Source of the DNA: Curvibacter sp. GWA2_63_95
GTDB lineage: Bacteria; Pseudomonadota; Gammaproteobacteria; Burkholderiales; Burkholderiaceae_C
Length of the DNA stretch: 64,000 bases
Direction: 5' to 3'
NCBI GenBank assembly: GCA_001795455.1
Contig: MGPB01000033.1
Span: forward strand, 62,001-126,000
A program made the translations under genes and the position numbers. Below the pieces are notes generated by a model. It was not told where the DNA came from and ran no database searches. It saw only the letters and a list, made by a program, of their open reading frames with translations. How positions within the stretch are numbered: the stretch's first letter is position 1; each line of letters starts with the position of its first letter. Positions 55,093 through 62,928 of the stretch are shown here, in pieces.

Positions 55093-56003
55093 ACCCCGAT
55101 GTCCACGGCCTCTGGCCTGCCCTCTTGCTACCCGTTACCGCCACCGGCGCACTCGATACCCCCCGCGCCCTGGCCCATGCCCAGCGCATGCTGGCCGCAG
55201 GCTGCGACGGCGTGACCCTGTTTGGCACCACCGGCGAGGGCCCGGCCTTCACCATGGCGGAGCGCAAGGGCTTGCTCGAATCCCTGTTGGGCGCAGGCAT
55301 TCGCGCCGACCAGATCATCGTCACCACCACGGCGCTGGCCTTGGGCGAAGCGATTGAACTGGGCCAGCACGCCAGCCGCTTGGGTGTGCACCGGCAGATG
55401 CTGATGCCCCCCTTCTTCTTCAACCAGCCGCGCGACGCGGGCATCATCGAGGCCGTGTCGCAGGTGGTGCGCGGCATTGGTGACGATGGCTTGAAGCTGC
55501 TGCTCTACCACTTCCCTGCCATGAGCTCCTTTGGTTTCTCCCACGCCGCCATCGCCGAACTGGTGCGCCGACACCCCGGCCAGGTGGTGGGCGTGAAGGA
55601 CAGCAGCGGCGACCGCGCACACTCGCTGGCGCTGGCGCGTGCTTTCCCGCAACTGGCCATCCTGGTGGGTGCCGAGCCCGATGTGGCCCCTGTGATGTGT
55701 GAAGGCGGCTCCGGCTCCATCAACGGGCTGGCCAATATTGCACCGCGCCTGATGAAGCGTGTGATGAGCGCACCGGATAAAGTGGCGCCCGCGGATGCCC
55801 AGCTGATTCTGGACCTGCTCAAGCTGCTCTCCATCAAGCCTGGCATGCCCTTTGTGGGGGTGTACAAGGCCATGCTGGCAGAACAAACCGGCGATGATGC
55901 GTGGCTCACCATGCGCGCGCCGCTGAGCCCCTTGGATAACACCGAGCTGGAAACCGTGCGCAGCGGTTATCGTGCCATCGGTAGCGCTTTGAGCCACCTG
56001 TGA
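55089..56003 (+). CDS. DHDPS/NAL-family lyase or dehydratase
   Basis: This 304-residue TIM-barrel aldolase-family enzyme has GTTGE (46-50), Schiff-base Lys170 (VGVKDSSGD) and Tyr140 (YHFP in place of YNVP). Bacterial relatives include 2-keto-3-deoxy sugar-acid dehydratases/aldolases and 4-hydroxyproline-pathway enzymes. It is not the lysine-pathway DapA by context. The TTG at 55089 has a strong AAGGAG site and overlaps the gntR stop. With the TRAP transporter and FAH enzyme it probably degrades an oxo-acid. Confidence 0.85.
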   Translation: MNPDVHGLWPALLLPVTATGALDTPRALAHAQRMLAAGCDGVTLFGTTGEGPAFTMAERKGLLESLLGAGIRADQIIVTTTALALGEAIELGQHASRLGVHRQMLMPPFFFNQPRDAGIIEAVSQVVRGIGDDGLKLLLYHFPAMSSFGFSHAAIAELVRRHPGQVVGVKDSSGDRAHSLALARAFPQLAILVGAEPDVAPVMCEGGSGSINGLANIAPRLMKRVMSAPDKVAPADAQLILDLLKLLSIKPGMPFVGVYKAMLAEQTGDDAWLTMRAPLSPLDNTELETVRSGYRAIGSALSHL

Positions 56004-56036
56004 GTTGATATTGCAATAACTAAAGGAGACACAACC

Positions 56037-57038
56037 ATGACCATTTCCCACCTGAACCGCCGCACCCTGCTGGGTGCCGCTGCCGCCCTGGGCGCCAGCG
56101 CCCTGCCCGCCATGGCGCAATCCAAAACGGTGTTGCGCATTTCCACCCCAGCGGTGCCGGACGACTGGCACGCCAAGATGTGGACTGTGTTCAAGGAGCA
56201 GCTGGAAAAAACGGCGCCCGGCGAATTTGATGTGCAGATCAACCTGAACGCCACGCTGTTCAAACAAGGGACGGAGCCCGCCGCCATGGCGCGTGGCAAC
56301 CTGGAGCTGTCCAGCATCTCGGCATTTGACATTGCCAAGCTGGTGCCAGAGTTCTCCATCTTCACGGCAGGCTACGTGGTGCGTGACCCCGATCAGCAGC
56401 AAAAGATTTTCAATGGCCCCATCGGCGCCGAGCTGTTCAAGCTGGTGTCCGAAAAGATGGAAGTCACACCCCTGGCCACCGTGTACCTGGGCACCCGCCA
56501 GGTCAACATGCGTGAGGCCAAACCGGTCAAGACCCCGGCCGACCTGAAAGGCGTGAAGCTGCGCATGCCCGGCTCCAAGGAGTGGCTGTTCCTGGGTGAA
56601 GCCCTGGGCGCGACCGCAACCCCGCTGGCCTTTGGCGAGGTCTATATGGGCCTGAAGACCGGCACCATCGACGGCCAGGACAACCCCCTGCCCTCCGTGC
56701 GCGCCGCCAAGTTCTACGAGGTGACCAAGCAAATCGTGTTGACCAGCCACCTGGTGGATGGCATCTTCATTGCCATCTCCAACAAGAGCTTCAACGCACT
56801 CACTGCCGCACAAAAGCAGAAGGTGACAGCCGCCGCGCAGGCCGCTGCGGCCTACAACAACGAAAACCGCATCAAGGAAGAAGGCCAGCTGGTCGAGTTC
56901 TTCAAGAAAGAAGGCCTGCAGGTCATCACCCCCGATGTAGACGCATTCCGCAAATCGGTACAGACCACCTACCAGGCATCCGACTACGCCAAGGTCTGGC
57001 CCAAGGGAATGCTGGACCGCATCAACGCGACCAAGTAA
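56037..57038 (+). CDS. dctP: TRAP transporter substrate-binding protein DctP
   Basis: This 333-residue periplasmic protein has a Tat-like signal (NRRTLLGAAAALGASALPAMA, about 8-27). The DctP family segments are LKGVKLRMPGSKEW near 163-176 and the PFGEVYMGLKTGTIDGQDNP-like region near 198-218, with Arg171 for the substrate carboxylate. The ATG has a good AAAGGAG site. The ligand is probably an acidic sugar or hydroxy acid (inferred from context). Confidence 0.93.
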   Translation: MTISHLNRRTLLGAAAALGASALPAMAQSKTVLRISTPAVPDDWHAKMWTVFKEQLEKTAPGEFDVQINLNATLFKQGTEPAAMARGNLELSSISAFDIAKLVPEFSIFTAGYVVRDPDQQQKIFNGPIGAELFKLVSEKMEVTPLATVYLGTRQVNMREAKPVKTPADLKGVKLRMPGSKEWLFLGEALGATATPLAFGEVYMGLKTGTIDGQDNPLPSVRAAKFYEVTKQIVLTSHLVDGIFIAISNKSFNALTAAQKQKVTAAAQAAAAYNNENRIKEEGQLVEFFKKEGLQVITPDVDAFRKSVQTTYQASDYAKVWPKGMLDRINATK

Positions 57039-57050
57039 GACGCACACAAC

Positions 57051-57530
57051 ATGCTGCGTCGATTGCAACAGGCCGCCAACCTTTTGGGCGGCGGCCTTTT
57101 TCTGACCCTGTTTGTCGTCTTCATCATCCAGATCGTGGCGCGGTTTGGCTTCAACAAGCCGCTGCCATGGACCGATGAGGCGGCCGTGATTTTGTATGTG
57201 TGGGTGATCCTGTGGGCCGCCGCCGCCGTGGTACCCGAGCGGGAACATGTGGTGTTTGATCTGGTGTGGAACAGCGTCAACACCCGCACCCGCCAAGCCA
57301 TGCGCATCGTCGGCAACCTGATGATCGGTGGCCTGGCCCTGGTCGCCATACCCGCCAGTTGGGACTACGTGCGCTTCATGGCCCGCGAAGGCTCGCCCGT
57401 GTTGGGTCTGCCATTCATGTGGATTTTCTTGCCGTTTGTGCTGCTGCTGATCGCCTTGGTCATCCGCAGCGCCTGGGCCATCTGGAACGCCGTGCGTGGC
57501 ATTGGCCTGGAAGCGGAACTACGACTATGA
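57051..57530 (+). CDS. dctQ: TRAP transporter small permease DctQ
   Basis: This 159-residue protein has four transmembrane segments (near 12-34, 45-65, 85-105 and 125-145) and FGFNKPLPWTDEAAVILYVW, the DctQ signature. It starts 12 bp after dctP and overlaps dctM as ATGA. Confidence 0.93.
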   Translation: MLRRLQQAANLLGGGLFLTLFVVFIIQIVARFGFNKPLPWTDEAAVILYVWVILWAAAAVVPEREHVVFDLVWNSVNTRTRQAMRIVGNLMIGGLALVAIPASWDYVRFMAREGSPVLGLPFMWIFLPFVLLLIALVIRSAWAIWNAVRGIGLEAELRL

Positions 57531-58825
57531 CCTCTGGAATCTGGATTCTTGTTGCCGTGATGGTGGCAGGCCTGCTGCTGCGTATGCCGATCGGTTTTTC
57601 CATGCTGGTGTCCGGTGTGGCCTACCTGCTGGTCAAAGGCCAAGACATTGGCCTGGTGGCCGAACAGGTGGGCAATGGCCTGTACAACAGCTATGTGCTG
57701 CTGGCCGTGCCGCTGTTCGTCTTTGCCGCCAACATCATGAATGCCGGCACTGTGAGTGAGCGCATTTTTGACTTCTGCCGCATTCTGGTGGGCCGCATGC
57801 GTGGCGGCCTCGCACAGGTGGACATTCTGGTCAGCGTGATTTTCTCGGGCATGAGTGGCAGCGCGATTGCCGATGCGGCAGGCCCCGGTCTGGTCACCAT
57901 CCGCCAGATGCTGAAGAAGCCCGAATACACCCGTGGCTTTGCCGGCGCCGTGGTGGTGGCCAGCGCCACGCTGGGCCCCATCATTCCGCCCAGCATTCCC
58001 ATGGTGATTTACGCGCTGGTGTCAGGCGCATCGGTGGGCGCACTGTTCCTGGGCGGCGTAGTTCCCGGCCTCCTGATGGCGGGGCTCATGATGGGCGTGG
58101 TGCACATCATTGCGGTCAAACGCAATATGCCACGCGACGAGCCTGTACCACGCTCGGAATGGGCCGGCCTGATCTTCCGCGGCGCGCTGCCCCTGTCCAT
58201 GCCCATCGTCTTGCTCGGTGGCATTTACTCGGGCGCCTTCACCCCCACCGAGGCAGCGGCGGTTGCAGCCTTGCACGCACTGATTTTGTCGACCGTCTTC
58301 TTCCGGGCACTCACGTGGCGCAGCTTCTGGGGCGTGGTGCTGGAATCCACCCGTGGCAGTGCGGTCATCACCATCATTCTGGCCGGCTCATTCATGCTGA
58401 ACTACGCCTTCACCGCCGAAGGTGTGCCGCAAAGCATGGCGATGTGGGTGGACAGCATGCACCTCACCAAAATCCAGTTCCTGCTGCTGGTGAACGTCAT
58501 GTTCCTGGTGCTGGGATGCTTTCTGGATGTGTCGGTACTGCTGCTGGTGTTTGTGCCCATGCTCTTGCCTGCGGCCAAGTTGCTGGGCGTGGACCTGGTG
58601 CACTTTGGTGTGCTGGTGGTGCTCAACATGATGATTGGCCTGATCCACCCGCCCTTTGGCATGCTGCTCTTCGTCACCAAGGCGCTCACTGGTATCCCGA
58701 TTGGCGAGATGATGAAAGAAGGCTGGCCCTTTTTGGTGATGCTGCTGTGCCTGCTGCTGGCGATCACCTGCTTCCCCCAAATCGTGCTTTGGCTGCCCCA
58801 GACCATGGGCTATGTAACCGGATAA
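57527..58825 (+). CDS. dctM: TRAP transporter large permease DctM
   Basis: This 432-residue polytopic permease with about eleven segments has IFSGMSGSAIADAAGPGLV and LGPIIPPSIPMVIYAL, both DctM/SiaM hallmarks. It catalyses sodium-driven uptake of the acid bound by DctP. The ATG at 57527 overlaps dctQ; the frame is open further upstream but that part is inside dctQ. Confidence 0.95.
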   Translation: MTSGIWILVAVMVAGLLLRMPIGFSMLVSGVAYLLVKGQDIGLVAEQVGNGLYNSYVLLAVPLFVFAANIMNAGTVSERIFDFCRILVGRMRGGLAQVDILVSVIFSGMSGSAIADAAGPGLVTIRQMLKKPEYTRGFAGAVVVASATLGPIIPPSIPMVIYALVSGASVGALFLGGVVPGLLMAGLMMGVVHIIAVKRNMPRDEPVPRSEWAGLIFRGALPLSMPIVLLGGIYSGAFTPTEAAAVAALHALILSTVFFRALTWRSFWGVVLESTRGSAVITIILAGSFMLNYAFTAEGVPQSMAMWVDSMHLTKIQFLLLVNVMFLVLGCFLDVSVLLLVFVPMLLPAAKLLGVDLVHFGVLVVLNMMIGLIHPPFGMLLFVTKALTGIPIGEMMKEGWPFLVMLLCLLLAITCFPQIVLWLPQTMGYVTG

Positions 58826-58832
58826 CCCCACC

Positions 58833-60002
58833 ATGCAACTCACCCCTGACAACACCCTCCCCCACGATGGCACCCACGGTGCGCTGGTGGGTCGCATCTG
58901 GCGACCTGATGCGCAAGGCCCCAGTGTGGTGGCACTGCGCGACGGCATGGTGGTAGACATCAGCGCCAGCTACCCCACCGTGCGCGATGTCTGCGAAGCC
59001 CCCGACCCCGCCGCGGCCCTGCGTGCCGCCAAGGGCGACGTGCTTTGTACCCTTGAAGAGTTGCTGGCCAACAGCAGCGCCTACCCAGGCAAACAAGACC
59101 GCCCCTGGTTGCTGGCGCCGTGTGACCTGCAGGCCATCAAGGCAGCCGGTGTAACTTTCGCCACCTCCATGCTGGAACGGGTCATTGAGGAAAAGGCGCG
59201 CGGCAACCCGGCTGCAGCGGCCGCCATCCGCACCGAAATTCAGGCACTGATTGGCGACGACCTCTCCAAGCTGACGCCTGGTTCCGAACAGGCCATGGCA
59301 CTGAAACAGGTGCTGATTACGCAAGGTGTGTGGAGCCAGTACCTGGAGGTGGGCATTGGGCCGGACGCAGAAATCTTTACCAAGGCTCCGGTGCTGGCGG
59401 CGGTGGGCAGTGGCGCCGACGCCGGTCTGCACCCGGCATCGCACTGGAACAACCCCGAGCCCGAAGTGGTACTGGCCATCAATTCACGTGGCCAGGTGGT
59501 GGGCGCCACCCTGGGCAATGACGTGAACCTGCGCGATGTGGAAGGCCGCTCTGCACTCTTGCTGGGCAAGGCCAAGGACAACAATGCCTCGGCCGCCATT
59601 GGCCCCTTCATTCGCCTGTTTGATGCCAGCTTCAGCATCGACGACGTGCGCCAAGCGGAGCTGAGCTTGCGGGTGGAAGGTGAAGACGGGTTTGTGATGG
59701 ACGGCTACTCCTCCATGGCCCGCATCAGCCGCGACCCGCTGGCACTGGCCGGCCAGCTCATGGGCCCCCATCACCAGTACCCCGATGGCGCCATGCTGTT
59801 TTTGGGCACGCTGTTCGCCCCCGTGCAAGACCGCGACGCCCCTGGCAGCGGCTTCACCCACAAGCTGGGCGATGTGGTGACCATCACCAGCGCCAAGCTC
59901 GGCACGCTGCGCAACCGCATGCAGCACACCGACCACTGCCCACCCTGGACTTTCGGCGCTTCGCACCTGATGCGCAACTTGGCTAAGCGCGGGTTGCTCT
60001 GA
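58833..60002 (+). CDS. FAH-family 2-keto-3-deoxy acid dehydratase/hydrolase (XylX-like)
   Basis: This 389-residue fumarylacetoacetate-hydrolase-superfamily protein has HWNNPEPEVVL near 208-218, LGNDVNLRDVEGRSALLLGK near 229-248 and KAKDNNASAAIGPF. The pattern resembles the family that includes 2-keto-3-deoxy-D-xylonate dehydratase of oxidative pentose pathways, giving 2-oxoglutarate semialdehyde. The length of about 390 fits better than that of FahA. It starts 7 bp after dctM. No dehydrogenase for the semialdehyde lies next to it. Confidence 0.82.
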   Translation: MQLTPDNTLPHDGTHGALVGRIWRPDAQGPSVVALRDGMVVDISASYPTVRDVCEAPDPAAALRAAKGDVLCTLEELLANSSAYPGKQDRPWLLAPCDLQAIKAAGVTFATSMLERVIEEKARGNPAAAAAIRTEIQALIGDDLSKLTPGSEQAMALKQVLITQGVWSQYLEVGIGPDAEIFTKAPVLAAVGSGADAGLHPASHWNNPEPEVVLAINSRGQVVGATLGNDVNLRDVEGRSALLLGKAKDNNASAAIGPFIRLFDASFSIDDVRQAELSLRVEGEDGFVMDGYSSMARISRDPLALAGQLMGPHHQYPDGAMLFLGTLFAPVQDRDAPGSGFTHKLGDVVTITSAKLGTLRNRMQHTDHCPPWTFGASHLMRNLAKRGLL

Positions 60003-60006
60003 GCGC

Positions 60007-61458
60007 TCAGTCCTGCGCGACGCGCTGGGCCATCTCGATACGCTGTTCCAGAAAGCGCCACAAACGCTCGTCCTCGCAAAAGGCCACGTTGAAACGCAAC
60101 CAGCCCGTCGTGCGAGGGTCTACCAAGAACAACTGCCCGGGCCCCAACATGATGCCCTCCCCGGTTCCCGCATGGGAGAGCTCCGCGCTGTCGGGTAAAT
60201 CAGGGTGGCGGGCCCACAAGTACATGCCAGCTTCAGGCTCATGAAAGAGCTCAAAGCCCAGACTGTCGAGCCGCCTTCCGACCTTGCGTTGGGCATCGCC
60301 CAACCGGTCTCGCAAGGACTTCAAGTGCTTGCGCCAGCGCCCGTCTGTGATGACACCAAAGGTCACGCGCTCAGCAATCTCAGACGAGGTGAGGCCGGCA
60401 ATCATCTTCAGTTGCACGAAATTCGCCAATAGATCCGCGCGGGCCAAAAGGTAGCCTACACGCAAATTTGGAGAAATGGTTTTGGAATAACTACCCACAT
60501 AGATCACGCGCCGCAACTGATCCAGACTTGCCAGCGTGGCACGTACGGAGACATCCATGTCCGCATAAATATCGTTTTCCACCAGCACAAAGTCATGCTG
60601 ATCTGCCAACTGCAGCAGACGATGGAGCTGTGCGGTGGAAGCGACGGAGCAGGAAGGACTCTGCAAGCGAGGTTGCGTGAAAAATGCTTTGGGCTGGTGG
60701 GTCTGCAGCAGGGCCTCCAGCGCAGGCAAGTCGTAGCCCGTGGGCGTGCGCGGCACCCCTAACAGTTGCACACCCAAAAAGCGCAGCATGTACATCAAGT
60801 TGGGGTAACCGGGGTCGTCCACCAGCACCGTGTCGCCAGGCTTGAGCAGGCAACGGGCGACCAGATCCAACGCCTGGCTGGAGCCATGGGTCATCAGCAC
60901 CTGGCTGGCCTCAACAGAAATGTGCTGCTCTCCCAACGACTCTGCAATGATCATGCGCAGGGCCATATGTCCATACGGAAGACCATAGCCGTCAAGTTCA
61001 GGCCCATCCGTGGAGAGCTGGCGCATGCTGCGGCGCACCGCGTCACCAAACAACCAATCATGCGGCAACCACCCACACCCTGGCTTGAGTGGCAAATTTC
61101 GGTTCTCGAATATCTGCTTGAGATACCAACGCGCATCAAAACGGGGCGTCTCTGGTGGCAACAGGATAGCTCCACCAGCCATGCCGGCTAAATCGTCACG
61201 GCGTTTGACAAAAAAACCAGCATGCGCGCGGGACACCAGCCAGCCTTGCGCGACCAAGCGATCGTAGGCCTCCACCACTGTAAACACACTCACATTGTGG
61301 GACGCAGCAAATGCTCGGATAGATGGCAGTTTGCTACCGGGCTTGAGCACTTGCCCTGCAATCAGGCCGCGCAACCCGTCCACGATCTGGCTGACCAAAG
61401 GTGTTGAAATTTCCGTACTGAGTGTGAGCATCGGGGGACAAAACGACGAACTGACCAT
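60007..61458 (-). CDS. MocR-type regulator (GntR helix-turn-helix plus aminotransferase fold)
   Basis: This regulator of up to 483 residues has an N-terminal GntR winged helix (LVSQIVDGLRGLIAGQVLKP; SIRAFAASHNVSVFTVVEAYDRL) joined to a fold-type I PLP domain with the lysine motif VGSYSKTISPNLRVGYLLA. It is close in design to GabR, PdxR and TauR. It is divergent from a GabT-type gene, which it probably activates using PLP plus GABA or a related amine. Starts at 61458 or 61431 (MLTLSTEIS) are possible; neither has a clear ribosome site. Composition is less GC-rich than the neighbours. Confidence 0.9.
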   Translation of the reverse strand: MVSSSFCPPMLTLSTEISTPLVSQIVDGLRGLIAGQVLKPGSKLPSIRAFAASHNVSVFTVVEAYDRLVAQGWLVSRAHAGFFVKRRDDLAGMAGGAILLPPETPRFDARWYLKQIFENRNLPLKPGCGWLPHDWLFGDAVRRSMRQLSTDGPELDGYGLPYGHMALRMIIAESLGEQHISVEASQVLMTHGSSQALDLVARCLLKPGDTVLVDDPGYPNLMYMLRFLGVQLLGVPRTPTGYDLPALEALLQTHQPKAFFTQPRLQSPSCSVASTAQLHRLLQLADQHDFVLVENDIYADMDVSVRATLASLDQLRRVIYVGSYSKTISPNLRVGYLLARADLLANFVQLKMIAGLTSSEIAERVTFGVITDGRWRKHLKSLRDRLGDAQRKVGRRLDSLGFELFHEPEAGMYLWARHPDLPDSAELSHAGTGEGIMLGPGQLFLVDPRTTGWLRFNVAFCEDERLWRFLEQRIEMAQRVAQD

Positions 61459-61485
61459 GCGGCTTGCGCACCAAACTAGGGAAAC

Positions 61486-61540
61486 CCTGTACAGGATTCT
61501 AGACCTGCACAGTGTCTCGAAACTTTCATATCACTGTACA
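61486..61540. promoter_or_regulatory. TGTACA sites in the mocR-gabT gap
   Basis: The perfect palindrome CCTGTACAGG (61486-61495) and a second TGTACA (61535-61540, in CACTGTACATGG) lie about 47 bp apart in the 144-bp divergent gap. MocR/GabR regulators bind paired sites in such gaps. A TATAGT (61564-61569) is a possible -10 of the gabT gene; no good -35 is seen, fitting activation. Confidence 0.5.
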
Positions 61541-61602
61541 TGGTGGATTGTGCAAACCGTTTCTATAGTTCCGCCACCTGTTCAACAACACCGGACCTCT
61601 TT

Positions 61603-62895
61603 ATGCAAGCCGATCGCAAACTTCACAACGCAGCCCTGTATGCCCGCCGCCAATCAGCCGTCGCTCGCGGAGTCGGTCAGGCCCATGAAATTTTTATCAA
61701 AAACGCGAAGAACTCCGAGTTTTGGGATGTCGAAGGCCGCCGCTTCATCGACTTTGCTGGCGGCATTGCCGTGCTCAACACCGGCCACCTGCACCCCCAG
61801 GTGATCGAAGCGGTCAAAGCCCAGCTCGACCTCTATACCCATACCTGTTTCCAGGTAGTGGCGTATGAGCCTTATGTGGAAGTGTGCGAGCGCTTGAACG
61901 AAATGGCGCCCGGCAACTTTGCCAAAAAGAGCCTGCTGCTGACCACCGGCGCCGAAGCCGTGGAAAACGCCATCAAGATCGCCCGCGCTTACACCAAGCG
62001 CCCCGGCGTGATCGCCTTCACCGGTGGCTACCACGGTCGTACCAATTTCACACTGGGCCTCACCGGCAAAGTGGCGCCCTACAAGCTGGGCTTCGGCCCC
62101 TTCCCCGGCGAAGTGTTCCACGCCCTGTTCCCCAATGAACTGCATGGTGTAAGCGTGGCAGATGCCCTGCACTCGGTGGAACTGATTTTCAAGAACGATG
62201 TGGAACCGGAACGGGTCGCTGCCTTCATTGTGGAACCGGTGCAGGGCGAAGGCGGTTTCTACGTGGCCCCTCCCGAGTTCATCTCCGGCCTCAAGGCAAT
62301 GGCCGACAAGTACGGCATTTTGTTGATTGCCGACGAAGTGCAAACCGGCGCGGGCCGCACCGGTACCTGGTTTGCCTGCGAGCAATGGCCTGTGGCTCCT
62401 GATTTGATTACCACCGCCAAGTCCCTGGCCGGTGGCTTCCCACTCTCCGGTGTGGTCGGCCGTGCTGACGTGATTGACGCGCCAGCCGCAGGTGGTTTGG
62501 GCGGCACCTATGCCGGCAGCCCCGTGGCTTGCGCCGCTGCACTGGCGGTGATCAAGGCCTTTGAAGAAGAAAAACTCCTGCAGCGCAGCAAAGACATGGG
62601 CACCTTCCTGGTGGAGAAGCTCAAGGCGATTGCCACCAAGGTGCCCGCTATCGGCGACGTGCGCGGCTTGGGCGCCATGGTCGCCATCGAGTTGTTTGAA
62701 GGTGGCGATGTACACCGCCCTGACGCCGTATTGACCAAGAAGGTGGTCACAGAGGCTGCACGCCGCGGGCTGATCCTGCTGTCCTGCGGCACCTACGGCA
62801 ACGTCATCCGCATCCTGGTGCCCCTGACCGCGCCGGACGCCCTGCTCGAAGAAGGTCTGGCCATTCTGGCCGACAGCTTTGCTGCCATGGCCTGA
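61603..62895 (+). CDS. gabT: 4-aminobutyrate-type class III aminotransferase (GabT)
   Basis: This 430-residue PLP enzyme has GAEAVENAIKIARAYTKR near 122-139, GGYHGRT near 145, EPVQGEGGF, LIADEVQTGAGRTG and the lysine motif TTAKSLAGGFPLSGVVG. These fit 4-aminobutyrate/2-oxoglutarate aminotransferases, giving succinate semialdehyde; 5-aminovalerate and putrescine are alternatives. The ATG at 61603 fits the family N-terminus. It is divergent from MocR and 33 bp before a Pot-type ATPase. Confidence 0.9.
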   Translation: MQADRKLHNAALYARRQSAVARGVGQAHEIFIKNAKNSEFWDVEGRRFIDFAGGIAVLNTGHLHPQVIEAVKAQLDLYTHTCFQVVAYEPYVEVCERLNEMAPGNFAKKSLLLTTGAEAVENAIKIARAYTKRPGVIAFTGGYHGRTNFTLGLTGKVAPYKLGFGPFPGEVFHALFPNELHGVSVADALHSVELIFKNDVEPERVAAFIVEPVQGEGGFYVAPPEFISGLKAMADKYGILLIADEVQTGAGRTGTWFACEQWPVAPDLITTAKSLAGGFPLSGVVGRADVIDAPAAGGLGGTYAGSPVACAAALAVIKAFEEEKLLQRSKDMGTFLVEKLKAIATKVPAIGDVRGLGAMVAIELFEGGDVHRPDAVLTKKVVTEAARRGLILLSCGTYGNVIRILVPLTAPDALLEEGLAILADSFAAMA

Positions 62896-62928
62896 TCGCC
62901 TCTTTTGAATCTGCTCCTCAAAAAACAC

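Noticed and set aside
55089..56003. Lysine-pathway DapA
   Set aside because: The fold and Lys170 fit the family, but the regulator, TRAP and FAH context and the YHFP motif point to a catabolic relative.
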